Below, piece by piece: positions 36,542 to 44,990 of a stretch of DNA of 64,000 bases. Numbering within the stretch: the stretch's first letter is position 1; every line of letters starts with the position of its first letter. The stretch lies in assembly GCF_030348945.1 (NCBI RefSeq), contig NZ_JAUCEN010000002.1, positions 4,836,001 through 4,900,000 of the forward strand, given 5' to 3'. The notes beneath the pieces were generated by a model that saw only the letters and a program-made list of their open reading frames with translations, was not told the origin of the DNA and did no database searches. The position numbers were made by a program, and so were the translations under genes. Source of the DNA: Peribacillus sp. ACCC06369. Its GTDB lineage: Bacteria > Bacillota > Bacilli > Bacillales > DSM-1321.

Positions 36542-38194
36542 TTGGGGAAAATGAGTAAAAAGGTAGCAGGAATTACGTTAGCGGGTACAGTAGCCCTTTC
36601 ATCACTGGGTATTTCAGCAATGAAGGAAGATGTTCAGGCAAAAGACAAGAAAAAAGAACCAACAAACGTCATCATGATGGTTATGGACGGAACAAGTACA
36701 GGTGCCACAACCCTTTCAAGATGGTATAAAGGCGATAATCTGGCCATGGACGAAATGCTGGCTGGTGGTATGCGTACATACTCAGCTGAATCAGCGATTA
36801 CAGACTCAGCTCCTGCAGCAACAGCGCTTGCGACAGGAAATAAATCCAATGATAAATTTGTTGGTGTCCTGCCATCCATCGTCAATTCTCCAGGGCTCGA
36901 TCCGGTTAATCCGAAAAATGCCCATAAACCAGTCGCCAACGTATTGGAAGGGGCGAAACAAGCGGGAAAGGCAACTGGCATCATCTCTACCTCTGAAATC
37001 CAGCATGCTACACCCGCAGGCTTTTCAGCTCATGTGACACATCGAAGCAATTACGCTGATATTGCGGAACAACAGGTTTATCAGGGCATTGACGTGGTTT
37101 TGGGAGGGGGCAAGGAATCCCTTTCACCAGGTAAAACAAAAAATGCAAGAATTGATGGGGAAAACCTTTTGGAAGTGCTTGATGATGGCAAATATGACTT
37201 TGTAGAAACCCGAGATGAGCTGTTAAACTCTAAATCTAATAAAATTTGGGGAAGCTTTGCACCAAGTGCCCTAGCATATGATTTTGATCGTGAAACAACA
37301 AAGCCAAGTGAGCCCACTTTAGCAGAAATGACCAATAAAGCCCTTAAAACCTTGAAAAAAGATAAAGACGGCTTCTTCCTATTTGTTGAAGGCAGCAAGA
37401 TTGACTGGGCTGCTCACGGAAACGACACAATCGGAATGATCAGTGATACTTTAGCTTTTGATAATGCCGTGGACGAGGCACTTAAGTTTGCAAAAAAAGA
37501 TGGAAACACGATGGTTATTGCTGTAACGGACCATGGGAACAGCGGAATTACAATGGGTAACTTAAACACGAACTCCTCTTACCCGGAAACACCCGTTTCA
37601 GCCTACATCGATCCATTAAAGAAAGCGAAGATGACAGTTGAAGGAGCTTTAAGTAAGTTGAAATCAGATAAATCCAATCTAAAGGAAGTTGCAGCCCTTT
37701 ATGGACTTAATGATCTGACAGCTGAAGAATCAGCAAAACTATCCTCTTCTAAAAACGTAGGGGCTGACATGACAAAGATGCTTGCTAACCGTGCCAACAT
37801 TGGCTTTACAACAGGCGGTCATACAGGAGAAGACGTATTCATGTATTCTTATGGCCCTTCAAAACCGACAGGATTAGTGGAGAATACAGATCTCGCTAAA
37901 AAGATGGCCCAATTCATGGGGTTTGATTTACAAAAGTTATCGAATAAACTATACATGAATGCTAAAGATTCCTTTGAGAAAAAGGGATATTCAACCCGTA
38001 TTGATGTGTCTGACCCGAATAACCCAGTTTTCGTAGCAAAAAAGGGTAAGCAAAAAGTGGAGTTGCCTGCAAATAAGAATATCGTTATCATGAAGACTTC
38101 TAAGTCTACACAGCAAAAGAAAATAAATGCGATCACCGTTTACAATGGAAAAGACTTCTATATATCTGAACAAGCATTAAAGGCAGTCAAGTAA
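36542..38194 (+). CDS. secreted alkaline phosphatase (PhoA family), paralogue 1
   Basis: The start is the TTG at 36542 with GGAGG eight bases before; the frame opens earlier at 36473 without a site. The protein of about 550 residues has a signal peptide (VAGITLAGTVALSSLGISAM to about EDVQA) and the alkaline phosphatase core: DG in VIMMVMDGTSTGA, nucleophile Ser in ITDSAPAATALATG, zinc/metal ligands in EGSKIDWAAHGND, AVTDHGNSG and FTTGGHTGEDVFMYSYGP. It hydrolyses phosphomonoesters outside the cell. Compared with paralogue 2 the first metal motif is altered (MDGTS instead of GDGMG) and there is an extra C-terminal domain of about 100 residues. No clear Pho box was found. Confidence 0.92.
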   Translation: MGKMSKKVAGITLAGTVALSSLGISAMKEDVQAKDKKKEPTNVIMMVMDGTSTGATTLSRWYKGDNLAMDEMLAGGMRTYSAESAITDSAPAATALATGNKSNDKFVGVLPSIVNSPGLDPVNPKNAHKPVANVLEGAKQAGKATGIISTSEIQHATPAGFSAHVTHRSNYADIAEQQVYQGIDVVLGGGKESLSPGKTKNARIDGENLLEVLDDGKYDFVETRDELLNSKSNKIWGSFAPSALAYDFDRETTKPSEPTLAEMTNKALKTLKKDKDGFFLFVEGSKIDWAAHGNDTIGMISDTLAFDNAVDEALKFAKKDGNTMVIAVTDHGNSGITMGNLNTNSSYPETPVSAYIDPLKKAKMTVEGALSKLKSDKSNLKEVAALYGLNDLTAEESAKLSSSKNVGADMTKMLANRANIGFTTGGHTGEDVFMYSYGPSKPTGLVENTDLAKKMAQFMGFDLQKLSNKLYMNAKDSFEKKGYSTRIDVSDPNNPVFVAKKGKQKVELPANKNIVIMKTSKSTQQKKINAITVYNGKDFYISEQALKAVK

Positions 38195-38256
38195 GCATCA
38201 CTTCTTTATAATGATGAGCGAATGGAAGGAGTCCCTGTTTTAACAAGGGCTCCGAC

Positions 38257-38302
38257 TTTAGGCAAAACTCAATGAAAATCGAGTTTGCCTAAAGTTTTTT
38301 TT
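38257..38302 (+). terminator. terminator of alkaline phosphatase 1
   Basis: TTTAGGCAAAACTC pairs with GAGTTTGCCTAAAG, then eight T. A smaller hairpin GGAGTCCCT/AGGGCTCC precedes it at 38228-38253. Confidence 0.85.
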
Positions 38303-38329
38303 GATTAGTACAATTTGTCCACTCCAGGC

Positions 38330-38392
38330 ACTCGCTTTCCGCGGGCGGTCCGGGAGCATTTCCCGCAGGAGTCTGCACCTTCCGTTCCATTC
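38330..38392. repeat. GC-rich dispersed intergenic element
   Basis: CAGGCACTCGCTTTCCGCGG, then GCGGTCCGGGAGCATTTCCC, then GCAGGAGTCTGCACCTTCCG: far richer in G+C than the flanks and of a type I associate with dispersed intergenic repeats in many Bacillaceae. The following 38393-38560 stretch holds no gene I can support. Confidence 0.45.
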
Positions 38393-38562
38393 ACTTTGCT
38401 TTAAAATTCAGATAGAAATCATACCTAAGGTGATGTAGGAGTGGCTTTGAGCCAATTGGTTCCTGAACATCGCTATGGTTTTATGATAAAGTCCGCCATA
38501 ATCTTGGTTTGGTAACAACTACGGGCTAAAAAGGGTTTAGCCATGCGGCAATCTGGATCTTC

Positions 38563-38594
38563 AAAAAGGAGCCCATACTAGGGCTCCCTTTTTT
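38563..38594. terminator. terminator hairpin
   Basis: AAAAAGGAGCCC pairs with GGGCTCCCTTTTTT around ATACTA. Confidence 0.85.
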
Positions 38595-38673
38595 ATGACT
38601 GTTCTTTGTATTACTAGGACTTGATTCTAGTGAATGAAAGACTTTCATCCCTAATCACTTTCATCACCACGCT

Positions 38674-38943
38674 TCACCAGCTTGCCTTTTTGACACCCGG
38701 CAGATGCCCTTTATGTGCAAGTTCCCTAAAAACGATACGGGACATGTTGAATTTGCGCATATACCCACGCGGTCTCCCTGTTACTCCGCAACGATTGTGG
38801 ACCCTTGTCGGCGAAGAATCCCGCGGGAGTTTGGCCAATGCAGCATAATCACCTTTCTCCTTCAATTCCCTACGGATTTCTGCATATTTTTCGACCATTG
38901 CCAACTGTTTTTGTGCTTTTACCACCTTGGATTTTTTCGCCAT
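38674..38943 (-). CDS. rpsN: 30S ribosomal protein S14, zinc-independent paralogue
   Basis: The 89-residue protein is the long, Cys-poor (C-) form of S14: [55 protein letters not shown]; the paired CxxC zinc ligands of the short form are missing. In B. subtilis this paralogue (RpsNB/YhzA) is Zur-controlled and replaces the zinc form when zinc is short. Its neighbours here, a C- type L33 and a YciC-like GTPase, support the same role. The ATG has AAAGGAGAATATAA. The decayed oxidoreductase gene lies just upstream, so it was probably an operon member. Confidence 0.93.
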   Translation of the reverse strand: MAKKSKVVKAQKQLAMVEKYAEIRRELKEKGDYAALAKLPRDSSPTRVHNRCGVTGRPRGYMRKFNMSRIVFRELAHKGHLPGVKKASW

Positions 38944-38954
38944 TTATATTCTCC

Positions 38955-39462
38955 TTTTTTAAACATAATGATTTTATTAATCCTATAACTGTTCACAATC
39001 CGTTCCGCTGCCTGCCTTGCTCCCGATATATTCATGGATATCGGGCCCATTTCAAGTTCAGCCAATGCTCCCGTGACATATAAACCAGGTCTCTACTGCA
39101 ATGACTGCGATACAATCGGATAACCACATTCCGCGCAGCGTAAACCATGCGACTGGATGACTGGCGTTAGCCAATCCTTCCCAAGCATTGATGACTTAAA
39201 GCCGGTCGCCAAAAGGATCGTCCCTGTTTGTTGAATAACCTTTTCATTTTTATCCCTGAGGCTAATATGCCCATCCCTCCACACAGCGCTTATCACTTCA
39301 ACATCCATCACACGCAATAATCCCTGTTTAACTTGATTCATCAGCGCTTTATGTAAGTCAGGTGGAATGGATCCCTTATTACGGGCCTGGATAAGACTTT
39401 AGTAAAAATGCAGCCATCGTCGTACCTTGAATGCCTCCGCCAATAATGATCCATTCCAACAT
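38955..39462 (-). pseudogene. decayed FAD/NAD(P)-binding oxidoreductase of the zinc cluster
   Basis: The N-terminus survives as MLEWIIIGGGIQGTTMAAFL from the ATG at 39462 (GGAGGG before it), a Rossmann FAD motif. The frame then breaks near 39390; the C-terminal part resumes as LLATGFKSSMLGKDWLTPVI, HGLRCAECGYPIVSQSLQ, has an in-frame TAG (39093-39095) and goes on in the same frame as RPGLYVTGALAELEMGPISM, NISGARQAAERIV. Intact relatives have about 350-400 residues, so about half is lost. It lies between the L33 and S14 genes and behind a Zur box. Confidence 0.8.
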
Positions 39463-39495
39463 GAACTTCCCTCCTTTTACATCCAATCTCTTCAT

Positions 39496-39516
39496 AAAGC
39501 ATAATCATTACGATTT
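39496..39516 (-). promoter_or_regulatory. Zur box
   Basis: AAAGCATAATCATTACGATT(T) matches the palindrome AAATCGTAATnATTACGATTT at 18 of 20 defined positions. It lies between rpmG and the decayed oxidoreductase. Confidence 0.8.
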
Positions 39517-39527
39517 AAATCTCGAAA

Positions 39528-39677
39528 TTACTTCGTTTCACGGTGAAGCGTATGTTTCTTTAAACGCGGGCAGTACTTTTTCAATTCGATCCTGTCCGGG
39601 TTATTCCGCTTATTTTTCGTTGTGATATAGTTCCGGTCCCCTGATTCAGTGCATGCTAAAGTAATGTTCACTCTCAT
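39528..39677 (-). CDS. rpmG: 50S ribosomal protein L33, zinc-independent paralogue
   Basis: A 49-residue minus-strand gene with ATG at 39677 and AGGAGGAAAAAAAC before it. It reads [50 protein letters not shown]33 with only single Cys where zinc forms have CxxC pairs, so it should not bind zinc. In Bacillus such C- L33 genes are Zur-repressed and made in zinc starvation. It follows the YciC-like gene by 19 bp, so both share the Zur-controlled promoter. Confidence 0.93.
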   Translation of the reverse strand: MRVNITLACTESGDRNYITTKNKRNNPDRIELKKYCPRLKKHTLHRETK

Positions 39678-39696
39678 GTTTTTTTCCTCCTAAATT

Positions 39697-40890
39697 TTAA
39701 TGGACTATTTCCGTAAATGCAGGTAATGGATCTTCATACAGAGACCAATCCTGCTGCAACTCTGCTGAAGTCAGTAAACATTGATCTAGTTCACGTTCTA
39801 TCTCCTCTTGATTCATCTCGATGCCAATCATAACCAGCTCCGTCATCCGGTCACCATATACCGCATTCCACCGTTCCAGTAATTCAGGTGCTTCCTGCAA
39901 AATTTGGAGCTGTTCTTCCTCAGGGTAAGCTGCGACCCATTTACCGGCTGCTTGAATCGTTAATGACGGTCCTGCTTGCGATAACAATCCGGCTATATCA
40001 TTTCTTGATGCCAGCCAAAGGAAGCCCTTTGCCCGCACCACTTCCACCGGCCAACTTTCTAACCACGTCATCAGCCGTGATGGATGAAAGGGTAATTTCC
40101 TTCTGTAAACGAAGGATGAAATCCCGTACTCAAGGGTTTCAGGGATATGCTCTTCATTCAACTCTTTTATCCAGCCTGCACCTTGGCTTGCCTTTTCAAA
40201 ATCAAATAAATGAGTATTCAATACTTCCTTTAGCTGCACCTTGGAATGATCCGTTTCGATGATCCTCGCATCTGCATTCATCTTATGAAGAACCGCTTTC
40301 AGTTCCTCCACGGCGTCAGCATCCATTAGATCGATTTTATTTAACAGGATGACATTGGAGAACTCTATCTGATCTATTAATAGATCGACAACTTCCCTGC
40401 CATCCGCAGTATCAGTTGCCTGCATCCTGTCAATAAGTGTTTCTCCGGAAGTGAAGTCTTGCCAAAAGTTATACCCATCAACAACGGTGACCATCGTATC
40501 CAGCCGGCAATATTCCGATAAATCAATTCCCATGCTTTCATCAACATAGGAGAAGGTTTGGGCTACAGGTACCGGCTCGCTTATCCCCGTCGATTCAATT
40601 ACGATGTAATCAATGTCCCCTTGTTTCGCCAATTTCTCCACCTCGATCATTAAATCCTCACGAAGCGTACAGCAAATGCAGCCATTCTGCATTTCCACAA
40701 GTTTTTCATCCGTCCGGGTAAACCCTCCCTTTTTGACCAGCGAAGCATCAATATTGATCTCACTCATATCATTAACGATTACGGCAACCTTCAGATCATT
40801 GCGATTTTCAAGTATATGATTCAAAAGCGTCGTCTTTCCCGCACCAAGGTATCCACTCAATACCGTAACGGGAATTTTCTCCTTCTCCAT
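39697..40890 (-). CDS. zinc-responsive COG0523 GTPase (YciC/ZigA-like metallochaperone)
   Basis: The 397-residue G3E GTPase has a Walker A motif [18 protein letters not shown] (about residues 12-29), the metal motif [11 protein letters not shown] (CxCC), [22 protein letters not shown] and a C-terminal CobW_C domain. YciC of B. subtilis is of the same size and is the most strongly Zur-repressed gene, delivering zinc to proteins in starvation. Two Zur boxes in front of this gene and the zinc-free ribosomal paralogues after it make the YciC role likely. Start at ATG with AAGGGATGGAGAAGG. Confidence 0.92.
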   Translation of the reverse strand: MEKEKIPVTVLSGYLGAGKTTLLNHILENRNDLKVAVIVNDMSEINIDASLVKKGGFTRTDEKLVEMQNGCICCTLREDLMIEVEKLAKQGDIDYIVIESTGISEPVPVAQTFSYVDESMGIDLSEYCRLDTMVTVVDGYNFWQDFTSGETLIDRMQATDTADGREVVDLLIDQIEFSNVILLNKIDLMDADAVEELKAVLHKMNADARIIETDHSKVQLKEVLNTHLFDFEKASQGAGWIKELNEEHIPETLEYGISSFVYRRKLPFHPSRLMTWLESWPVEVVRAKGFLWLASRNDIAGLLSQAGPSLTIQAAGKWVAAYPEEEQLQILQEAPELLERWNAVYGDRMTELVMIGIEMNQEEIERELDQCLLTSAELQQDWSLYEDPLPAFTEIVH

Positions 40891-40930
40891 CCCTTGTCAC
40901 TCCCTTACCTGATTTATTATTTTTGTTCAC

Positions 40931-40951
40931 AAATCAAAATCATTACGATTT
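40931..40951 (-). promoter_or_regulatory. Zur box 1 of the YciC-like gene
   Basis: AAATCAAAATCATTACGATT(T) agrees with the Zur palindrome at 18 of 20 positions. Confidence 0.8.
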
Positions 40952-40994
40952 AAACGAAAAAGTTAACCTCCATGAAAAATCACTCTTTAATAAT

Positions 40995-41015
40995 AAAACG
41001 TAATCATTCCTATTT
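40995..41015 (-). promoter_or_regulatory. Zur box 2 of the YciC-like gene
   Basis: AAAACGTAATCATTCCTATT(T) agrees at 17 of 20 positions. B. subtilis yciC also has more than one Zur box. Confidence 0.6.
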
Positions 41016-41324
41016 GCAAGCTTTTTTCAAAATTACCTCTCGAATACTCTTCCTGAACATATGTAATCAACCATTGCACCCAATACTCAGCATGGGCAAT
41101 CACGGATAAATGAAAGGTGCTGACATTCTTCCTAAAACTAAAAACAAAAATTAAATGGAAGCCCAATCACACATAACATCATGTGTAATGAACCTCCATT
41201 ACAGTTTTATCATTTATTTTACTTCCATATTGACAAGCTGCTGATCATCAACAATGTTTCATTATCCAATACATTTTTCTATTTCTTTGTTGTAAATCGA
41301 GAAAAAAATTATTGGTTACTGTGC
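41016..41324. other. intergenic stretch
   Basis: About 300 bp without a supported gene. A hairpin ATTACACATGATGTTATGTG lies near 41170-41190 on the minus strand and could end the small secreted-peptide gene. An open minus-strand frame (about 41160-40990) has no start signal. Confidence 0.4.
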
Positions 41325-41495
41325 TTATTCCGCCATTTCCCACCCTGAAGATTTTACTGTCTTTTGTTCAAAAGTTTCAATCTCTCTCTGTTTCGCCAGT
41401 TTAGAAGCTTGTGACACGGACCACGTTAAATTCCCAAAGGCAATCACTGTCCCGATTGAGATAACTAACACCTTTTTACAAAGTATTTTCTTCAA
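41325..41495 (-). CDS. small secreted peptide with signal sequence
   Basis: A 56-residue frame starting at TTG 41495 with AGGAGGAAGCTA upstream. It begins MKKILCKKVLVISIGTVIAF, continues GNLTWSVSQASKLAKQREIE and ends TFEQKTVKSSGWEMAE. The N-terminal third is a signal peptide. That part resembles the signal of alkaline phosphatase 2 in this window (KKVLPITLVSALAFGSLSWS), so it may be the beginning of a lost phosphatase gene, or a genuine short exported peptide. Function unknown. Confidence 0.55.
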   Translation of the reverse strand: MKKILCKKVLVISIGTVIAFGNLTWSVSQASKLAKQREIETFEQKTVKSSGWEMAE

Positions 41496-41616
41496 TAGCT
41501 TCCTCCTGAAATGTTTTGGAATACTCTAAATATAAACCAACATTGTTAACCTAACATGGAGCAGCTGTAAATGTACGAAATTATTTTTGTACATATGTAA
41601 ACTTAAGTTCGCACAC

Positions 41617-41647
41617 AAAAAGCTGAGTGCATATGCAGTCAGCTTTT
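41617..41647. terminator. terminator hairpin of GIY-YIG gene
   Basis: AAAAGCTGA and TCAGCTTTT around a TGCATATGCA palindrome. Confidence 0.8.
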
Positions 41648-41659
41648 CATAGGTTCTTC

Positions 41660-42034
41660 TTATTTATAAAACACTTTGTCGACGTTGTATTTAGCATGAA
41701 GTTTATTGATCATGTACGTTTCATAGATTTCACGTTCCATGGCATCTTCGACTATAAGAATGTCAATTTTCTTGACTTCATTACGATGCTCTTTAATTGG
41801 AGAAACATTATCCTCGAAGTGCTTTTTGACCCTTTGTCTTAATTTACGTGCTTTCCCGACAAAAATCAGCACATCGTTTTCATTGTAAAACAAGATGATG
41901 CCGCCTTTATCACGGGGAATCAAATGAAAATCGATAAACCCGTAAATTTCAGGAATGACGGCTTCGTCTCCTTCTATAACTTGCTTTCTTTGTTTGATGC
42001 TTATATCCGCTGCAGGGATTTCAATTTTAATCAT
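41660..42034 (-). CDS. GIY-YIG domain protein (UvrC-like nuclease fold)
   Basis: The 124-residue protein holds a GIY-YIG fold from about residue 43: GGIILFYNENDVLIFVGKAR, KLRQRVKKHFEDN, and the distal Glu in EREIYETYMINKLHAKYNVD. The first Tyr pair is changed (IILFY ... LIFVGKA) as in the small Bacillus proteins annotated as nucleotide excision repair endonuclease. The Arg of the KARKLRQR helix and the metal-binding Glu are present, so nuclease activity is possible. The N-terminal 40 residues are specific to this subgroup. No repair genes lie nearby. Start at ATG; single gene with a terminator. Confidence 0.82.
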   Translation of the reverse strand: MIKIEIPAADISIKQRKQVIEGDEAVIPEIYGFIDFHLIPRDKGGIILFYNENDVLIFVGKARKLRQRVKKHFEDNVSPIKEHRNEVKKIDILIVEDAMEREIYETYMINKLHAKYNVDKVFYK

Positions 42035-42198
42035 TACAATTCACGTCCTCTATTTGTATAAGGTGAAACTTTCAATCGGGATCGAAACTCCAGTTTCACG
42101 CCAAGCTCATCACTTTAATCTTAAAGGTAAATGGTATCATAATTATCAATGAAAAGCCATGTATGCCTTGATTGGTTTAGATGAACTATTTTAAATAT

Positions 42199-42231
42199 AA
42201 AGAAGAAGACTCGCTAAGAGCCTCCTTCTTT
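42199..42231 (-). terminator. terminator of YpzG-like gene
   Basis: On the minus strand AAAGAAGGAGGCTC pairs with GAGTCTTCTTCTTT. Confidence 0.75.
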
Positions 42232-42245
42232 GTCGGGAATATCCT

Positions 42246-42398
42246 TTACCACCTGTGAGCCTTTGCATTGCTTCTTAGTATAATGTTTGTTTGCGATTCT
42301 TGCGTATGGCCATTAACTTGAGATTTTGAACGCTTAGGTCTTGTCCAATTATGGTGAAACTTTTGAGAATGTGGATCTAATTGATCTTTATAGCTCAT
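42246..42398 (-). CDS. YpzG-family small protein
   Basis: A 50-residue gene with ATG at 42398 and AGGTGATACAGA before it. It reads MSYKDQLDPHSQKFHHNWTR, PKRSKSQVNGHTQESQTNII, LRSNAKAHRW. The SQVNGHTQ..Q..IILR stretch is the signature of the small YpzG proteins found in Bacillus genomes; their function is unknown. It is rich in His, Gln and Asn. A terminator follows. Confidence 0.75.
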   Translation of the reverse strand: MSYKDQLDPHSQKFHHNWTRPKRSKSQVNGHTQESQTNIILRSNAKAHRW

Positions 42399-42501
42399 TC
42401 TGTATCACCTCATCATTAGGATTTGAATATTCCGTCCAGTGATAGAAATCCCCATCACTTGTTCTAGTATTTTATTTTTCCAAGGCTTTTATACATATTC
42501 T

Positions 42502-43149
42502 TTAAAAAGCGAATTCAGCTGACTTGCCTTTTGCAAGGACTTCCCCTTCTTCATCCACCGCATCACTTGTCATGAGGGATATTCCCTTTATGTTTCCATC
42601 ATTTAGAATGAAACCGATGTTTCCGCTTTTTGAACCGTTTCCTTCTATTTCACCAGTAAGTTCTTCCAGGTAAATCTCATCTTCCCATGTCAGATGTTCT
42701 CCGCTGTCCGTTTCAAGGAAAGCAACTGGGGAAAACTTGATTTTTTTATCCGTATTATTTTTGATTTCCACGTTCACTTTTACGATATCGAAATCTTCAT
42801 CATGCGTATAGCCGTGGAAGAAATCGATCATGCTGTAATCCGGAGTGGCATGCATCACTTTCATTTCTTTGACTTTAACCTCGATCGGACCAACATTCAA
42901 CGTTTCATTCACTTTTTTATAGGCCTTCAAAGTTAATTCGCCTTTTGCATCGGAAACGTTCTGACCGATCTGGTTCAAGTTTATATCATCAGGAAGCTGT
43001 GGATTCGGAACATAGACATCCTTTTTTACCAGTGGTCGTGCACTTTCCTCTGTTTTTTCTTTAGCTGTTGTTTCTTCTTCGTAAGCTGGTTGGGTATTAA
43101 GAGCACCAAATGCCGTTAATAACAGGGCACCAATCATCAGTCTGTTCAT
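42502..43149 (-). CDS. secreted DUF4352-like protein
   Basis: The 215-residue protein has a signal peptide (MNRLMIGALLLTAFGALNTQ, no lipobox Cys), a charged linker and then an immunoglobulin-like domain as in DUF4352 proteins (about residues 75-205): VGPIEVKVKEMKVMHATPDY, FDIVKVNVEIKNNTDKKIKF, GSKSGNIGFILND. These domains are found on exported proteins of Gram-positives with unknown roles. It follows alkaline phosphatase 2 by 22 bp on the same strand and may be expressed with it under phosphate limitation. Confidence 0.75.
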   Translation of the reverse strand: MNRLMIGALLLTAFGALNTQPAYEEETTAKEKTEESARPLVKKDVYVPNPQLPDDINLNQIGQNVSDAKGELTLKAYKKVNETLNVGPIEVKVKEMKVMHATPDYSMIDFFHGYTHDEDFDIVKVNVEIKNNTDKKIKFSPVAFLETDSGEHLTWEDEIYLEELTGEIEGNGSKSGNIGFILNDGNIKGISLMTSDAVDEEGEVLAKGKSAEFAF

Positions 43150-43171
43150 TGAATCCCTCCCTGAAGTGTTA

Positions 43172-44539
43172 TTACTTCTTTAATAGATCAAAGATGATTT
43201 TGGCATGATCCGTGTTATCGACCTGCCCGGCAAAACGCTCTTTATATGGCCCGTATGCGTAGACCGGTACATCTTCACCCGTATGTCCCCCGGTAGTCCA
43301 TGCAGTATTGGTCCGATTATCGAATATGGCTTCAATGGCATTATCGACTTTCGTCACATTTTTTGTTTTGGCAGCTTCTGTTACCGTTTTGATTTCATCG
43401 TTAGTTAGCTTCACTTCATTTTGATCAATATATTGCTTTAACGTTTTTTCAACATCGGCGCCTTTGACGATGGCATCCGCCATGAAGTCAGGGGTGCGTT
43501 TGGCTGCCTTGATCGGTTCACCGTACCAGTTATAGATTCCTTTGGCTCCGATAGAGAATCCTCCTGTAGAGTGATCCGCAGTAGCCACCACTAAGGTATG
43601 TTTGTCTTTCTTCGCAAATTCTATGGCCGCTTTGTATGCTTTTTCAAAGTCTTCCATTTCACTCATTGCACCTACGATATCATTATCATGTCCTGCCCAG
43701 TCGACTTGGCTTCCTTCGACCATAAGGAAGAAACCATCTTTATTTTTATTCAAACGCTTAATCGCCGAACTTGTCATGTCTTCCAAAGAAGGCGTTTCAC
43801 TTGGGCGGTCAATCATTTTTGGGAGTCCTTCAGAGGCGAATAAACCAAGGACCTGCTCATTTTTGTCCTTAAGCATTTGATTTTTATCTGTCACATAACT
43901 ATAACCGTCTTTTTCGAAGGCTTTCGCCAAATTGACATCCGGACGGACAAAATTGGATTCCCCACCGCCCAAGAGGACGTCAATTTTATGTTTGCCCTTG
44001 ATTAAGTCATTATAATAATCGTCTGCGATTGAATTCATGTTTTTCCGATTTTCATCATGGGCGCCAAAAGATGCAGGTGTAGCATGGGTGATTTCAGAAG
44101 TGGCAACCAATCCCGTCGCTTTTCCTTTTTCCTTCGCTGCTTCCAATACGGTTTTGACTTCTGATTTATCATTATCCACTGCAATGGCAGCGTTATAAGT
44201 CTTCACTCCGGAAGACATTGCCGTTGCTGCCGACGCTGAATCCGTTATATTTTGTGCAGCGTCTTCAGGGTAGGTCATCTGCTGGCCAACCAAGTATTTA
44301 TCAAACTCAGTCCGTTCTGCCACCTTCGTACCAGGGTTATCTTTTAAATACCGGTAAGCGGAGGTATAGGAAACACCCATGCCGTCACCGATCAGGAAAA
44401 TCACGTTCTTGATTTCGGGTTCTTTTTTTGAATTCCCCTTTGCCGAAACACGATCCGTAGCGGACCATGATAAACTTCCAAATGCTAATGCAGAAACGAG
44501 TGTGATGGGTAAAACCTTTTTACTCCATGTGCGATTCAA
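43172..44539 (-). CDS. secreted alkaline phosphatase (PhoA family), paralogue 2
   Basis: The TTG at 44539 has GGGAGGT eight bases upstream. The 455-residue protein has a signal peptide (VLPITLVSALAFGSLSWSATDRVSA) and the full phosphatase core: NVIFLIGDGMGVSYTSA, nucleophile Ser in ITDSASAATAMSSG, TSEITHATPASFGAHDENR, EGSQVDWAGHDND, VATADHSTGGF and TTGGHTGEDVPVYAYGP. Size matches B. subtilis PhoA/PhoB. Three 11-bp-spaced TTnACA-like elements lie upstream, so PhoP-P should activate it at low phosphate. A DUF4352-like exported protein follows in the same transcript. Confidence 0.95.
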   Translation of the reverse strand: MNRTWSKKVLPITLVSALAFGSLSWSATDRVSAKGNSKKEPEIKNVIFLIGDGMGVSYTSAYRYLKDNPGTKVAERTEFDKYLVGQQMTYPEDAAQNITDSASAATAMSSGVKTYNAAIAVDNDKSEVKTVLEAAKEKGKATGLVATSEITHATPASFGAHDENRKNMNSIADDYYNDLIKGKHKIDVLLGGGESNFVRPDVNLAKAFEKDGYSYVTDKNQMLKDKNEQVLGLFASEGLPKMIDRPSETPSLEDMTSSAIKRLNKNKDGFFLMVEGSQVDWAGHDNDIVGAMSEMEDFEKAYKAAIEFAKKDKHTLVVATADHSTGGFSIGAKGIYNWYGEPIKAAKRTPDFMADAIVKGADVEKTLKQYIDQNEVKLTNDEIKTVTEAAKTKNVTKVDNAIEAIFDNRTNTAWTTGGHTGEDVPVYAYGPYKERFAGQVDNTDHAKIIFDLLKK

Positions 44540-44591
44540 ATGAATGACCTCCCATTAATGTTTTCTCTTTAATTAAACTATAGGTGAAGAA

Positions 44592-44619
44592 AATGAACTC
44601 AATGTCAAGGCTATGTAAA
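44592..44619 (-). promoter_or_regulatory. Pho box (PhoP binding repeats)
   Basis: On the minus strand TTTACA (44619-44614), TTGACA (44608-44603) and TTCATT (44597-44592) follow with exact 11-bp spacing, as PhoP sites TT(A/C/T)ACA do. It lies 53 bp upstream of the phosphatase start codon. Confidence 0.7.
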
Positions 44620-44878
44620 AATGCAGCAGGATAATTGTTAAGACAAAGTAAAGGCAGCTTGACTCGGAATTGCATGCCGCTTTTATGAAGTTGTGGGTTA
44701 TTCATGAAAATCATCAGTAGTGGGGTCATTTTACAGGCTTTAGAGGAATGATAAAGATTTAGTTAACACCAGCGTGGGTAAGTGATCTTGAACCAAATTC
44801 TTTTCATTCAACGTCTTCAAATCAGAGTGATTTGTTAGGAGTTTGAAAGTGCTAAAAAATTAATGGAGAAAAGAAAAT
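44620..44878. other. intergenic stretch
   Basis: Nothing beyond possible further weak TT(A)ACA half-sites (TTAACA near 44637-44642) can be supported. Confidence 0.4.
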
Positions 44879-44907
44879 AAAGCATCCAATCAGGATGCTT
44901 TATTTTC
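44879..44907 (+). terminator. orphan terminator hairpin
   Basis: AAAGCATCC pairs with GGATGCTTT, then TATTTT. No gene on the plus strand precedes it closely. Confidence 0.6.
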
Positions 44908-44954
44908 GCTTATAGAACTCTGTCGGAGGCCTGGTTATGGAGGTCATGCTATAT

Positions 44955-44986
44955 GAAAAAGCGCTCCATTCAATGAAGCGCTTTTC
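44955..44986 (-). terminator. terminator of purT
   Basis: On the minus strand GAAAAGCGCTT and AAGCGCTTTTTC-like arms (AGCGCT palindromic stems) followed by T. Confidence 0.75.
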
Positions 44987-44990
44987 ACTG

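Noticed and set aside
40990..41165. Minus-strand open frame reading HLSVIAHAEYWVQWLITYVQ
   Set aside because: Looks somewhat coding but has no start codon or ribosome site, overlaps a Zur box region and matches no family I know; left as unexplained.
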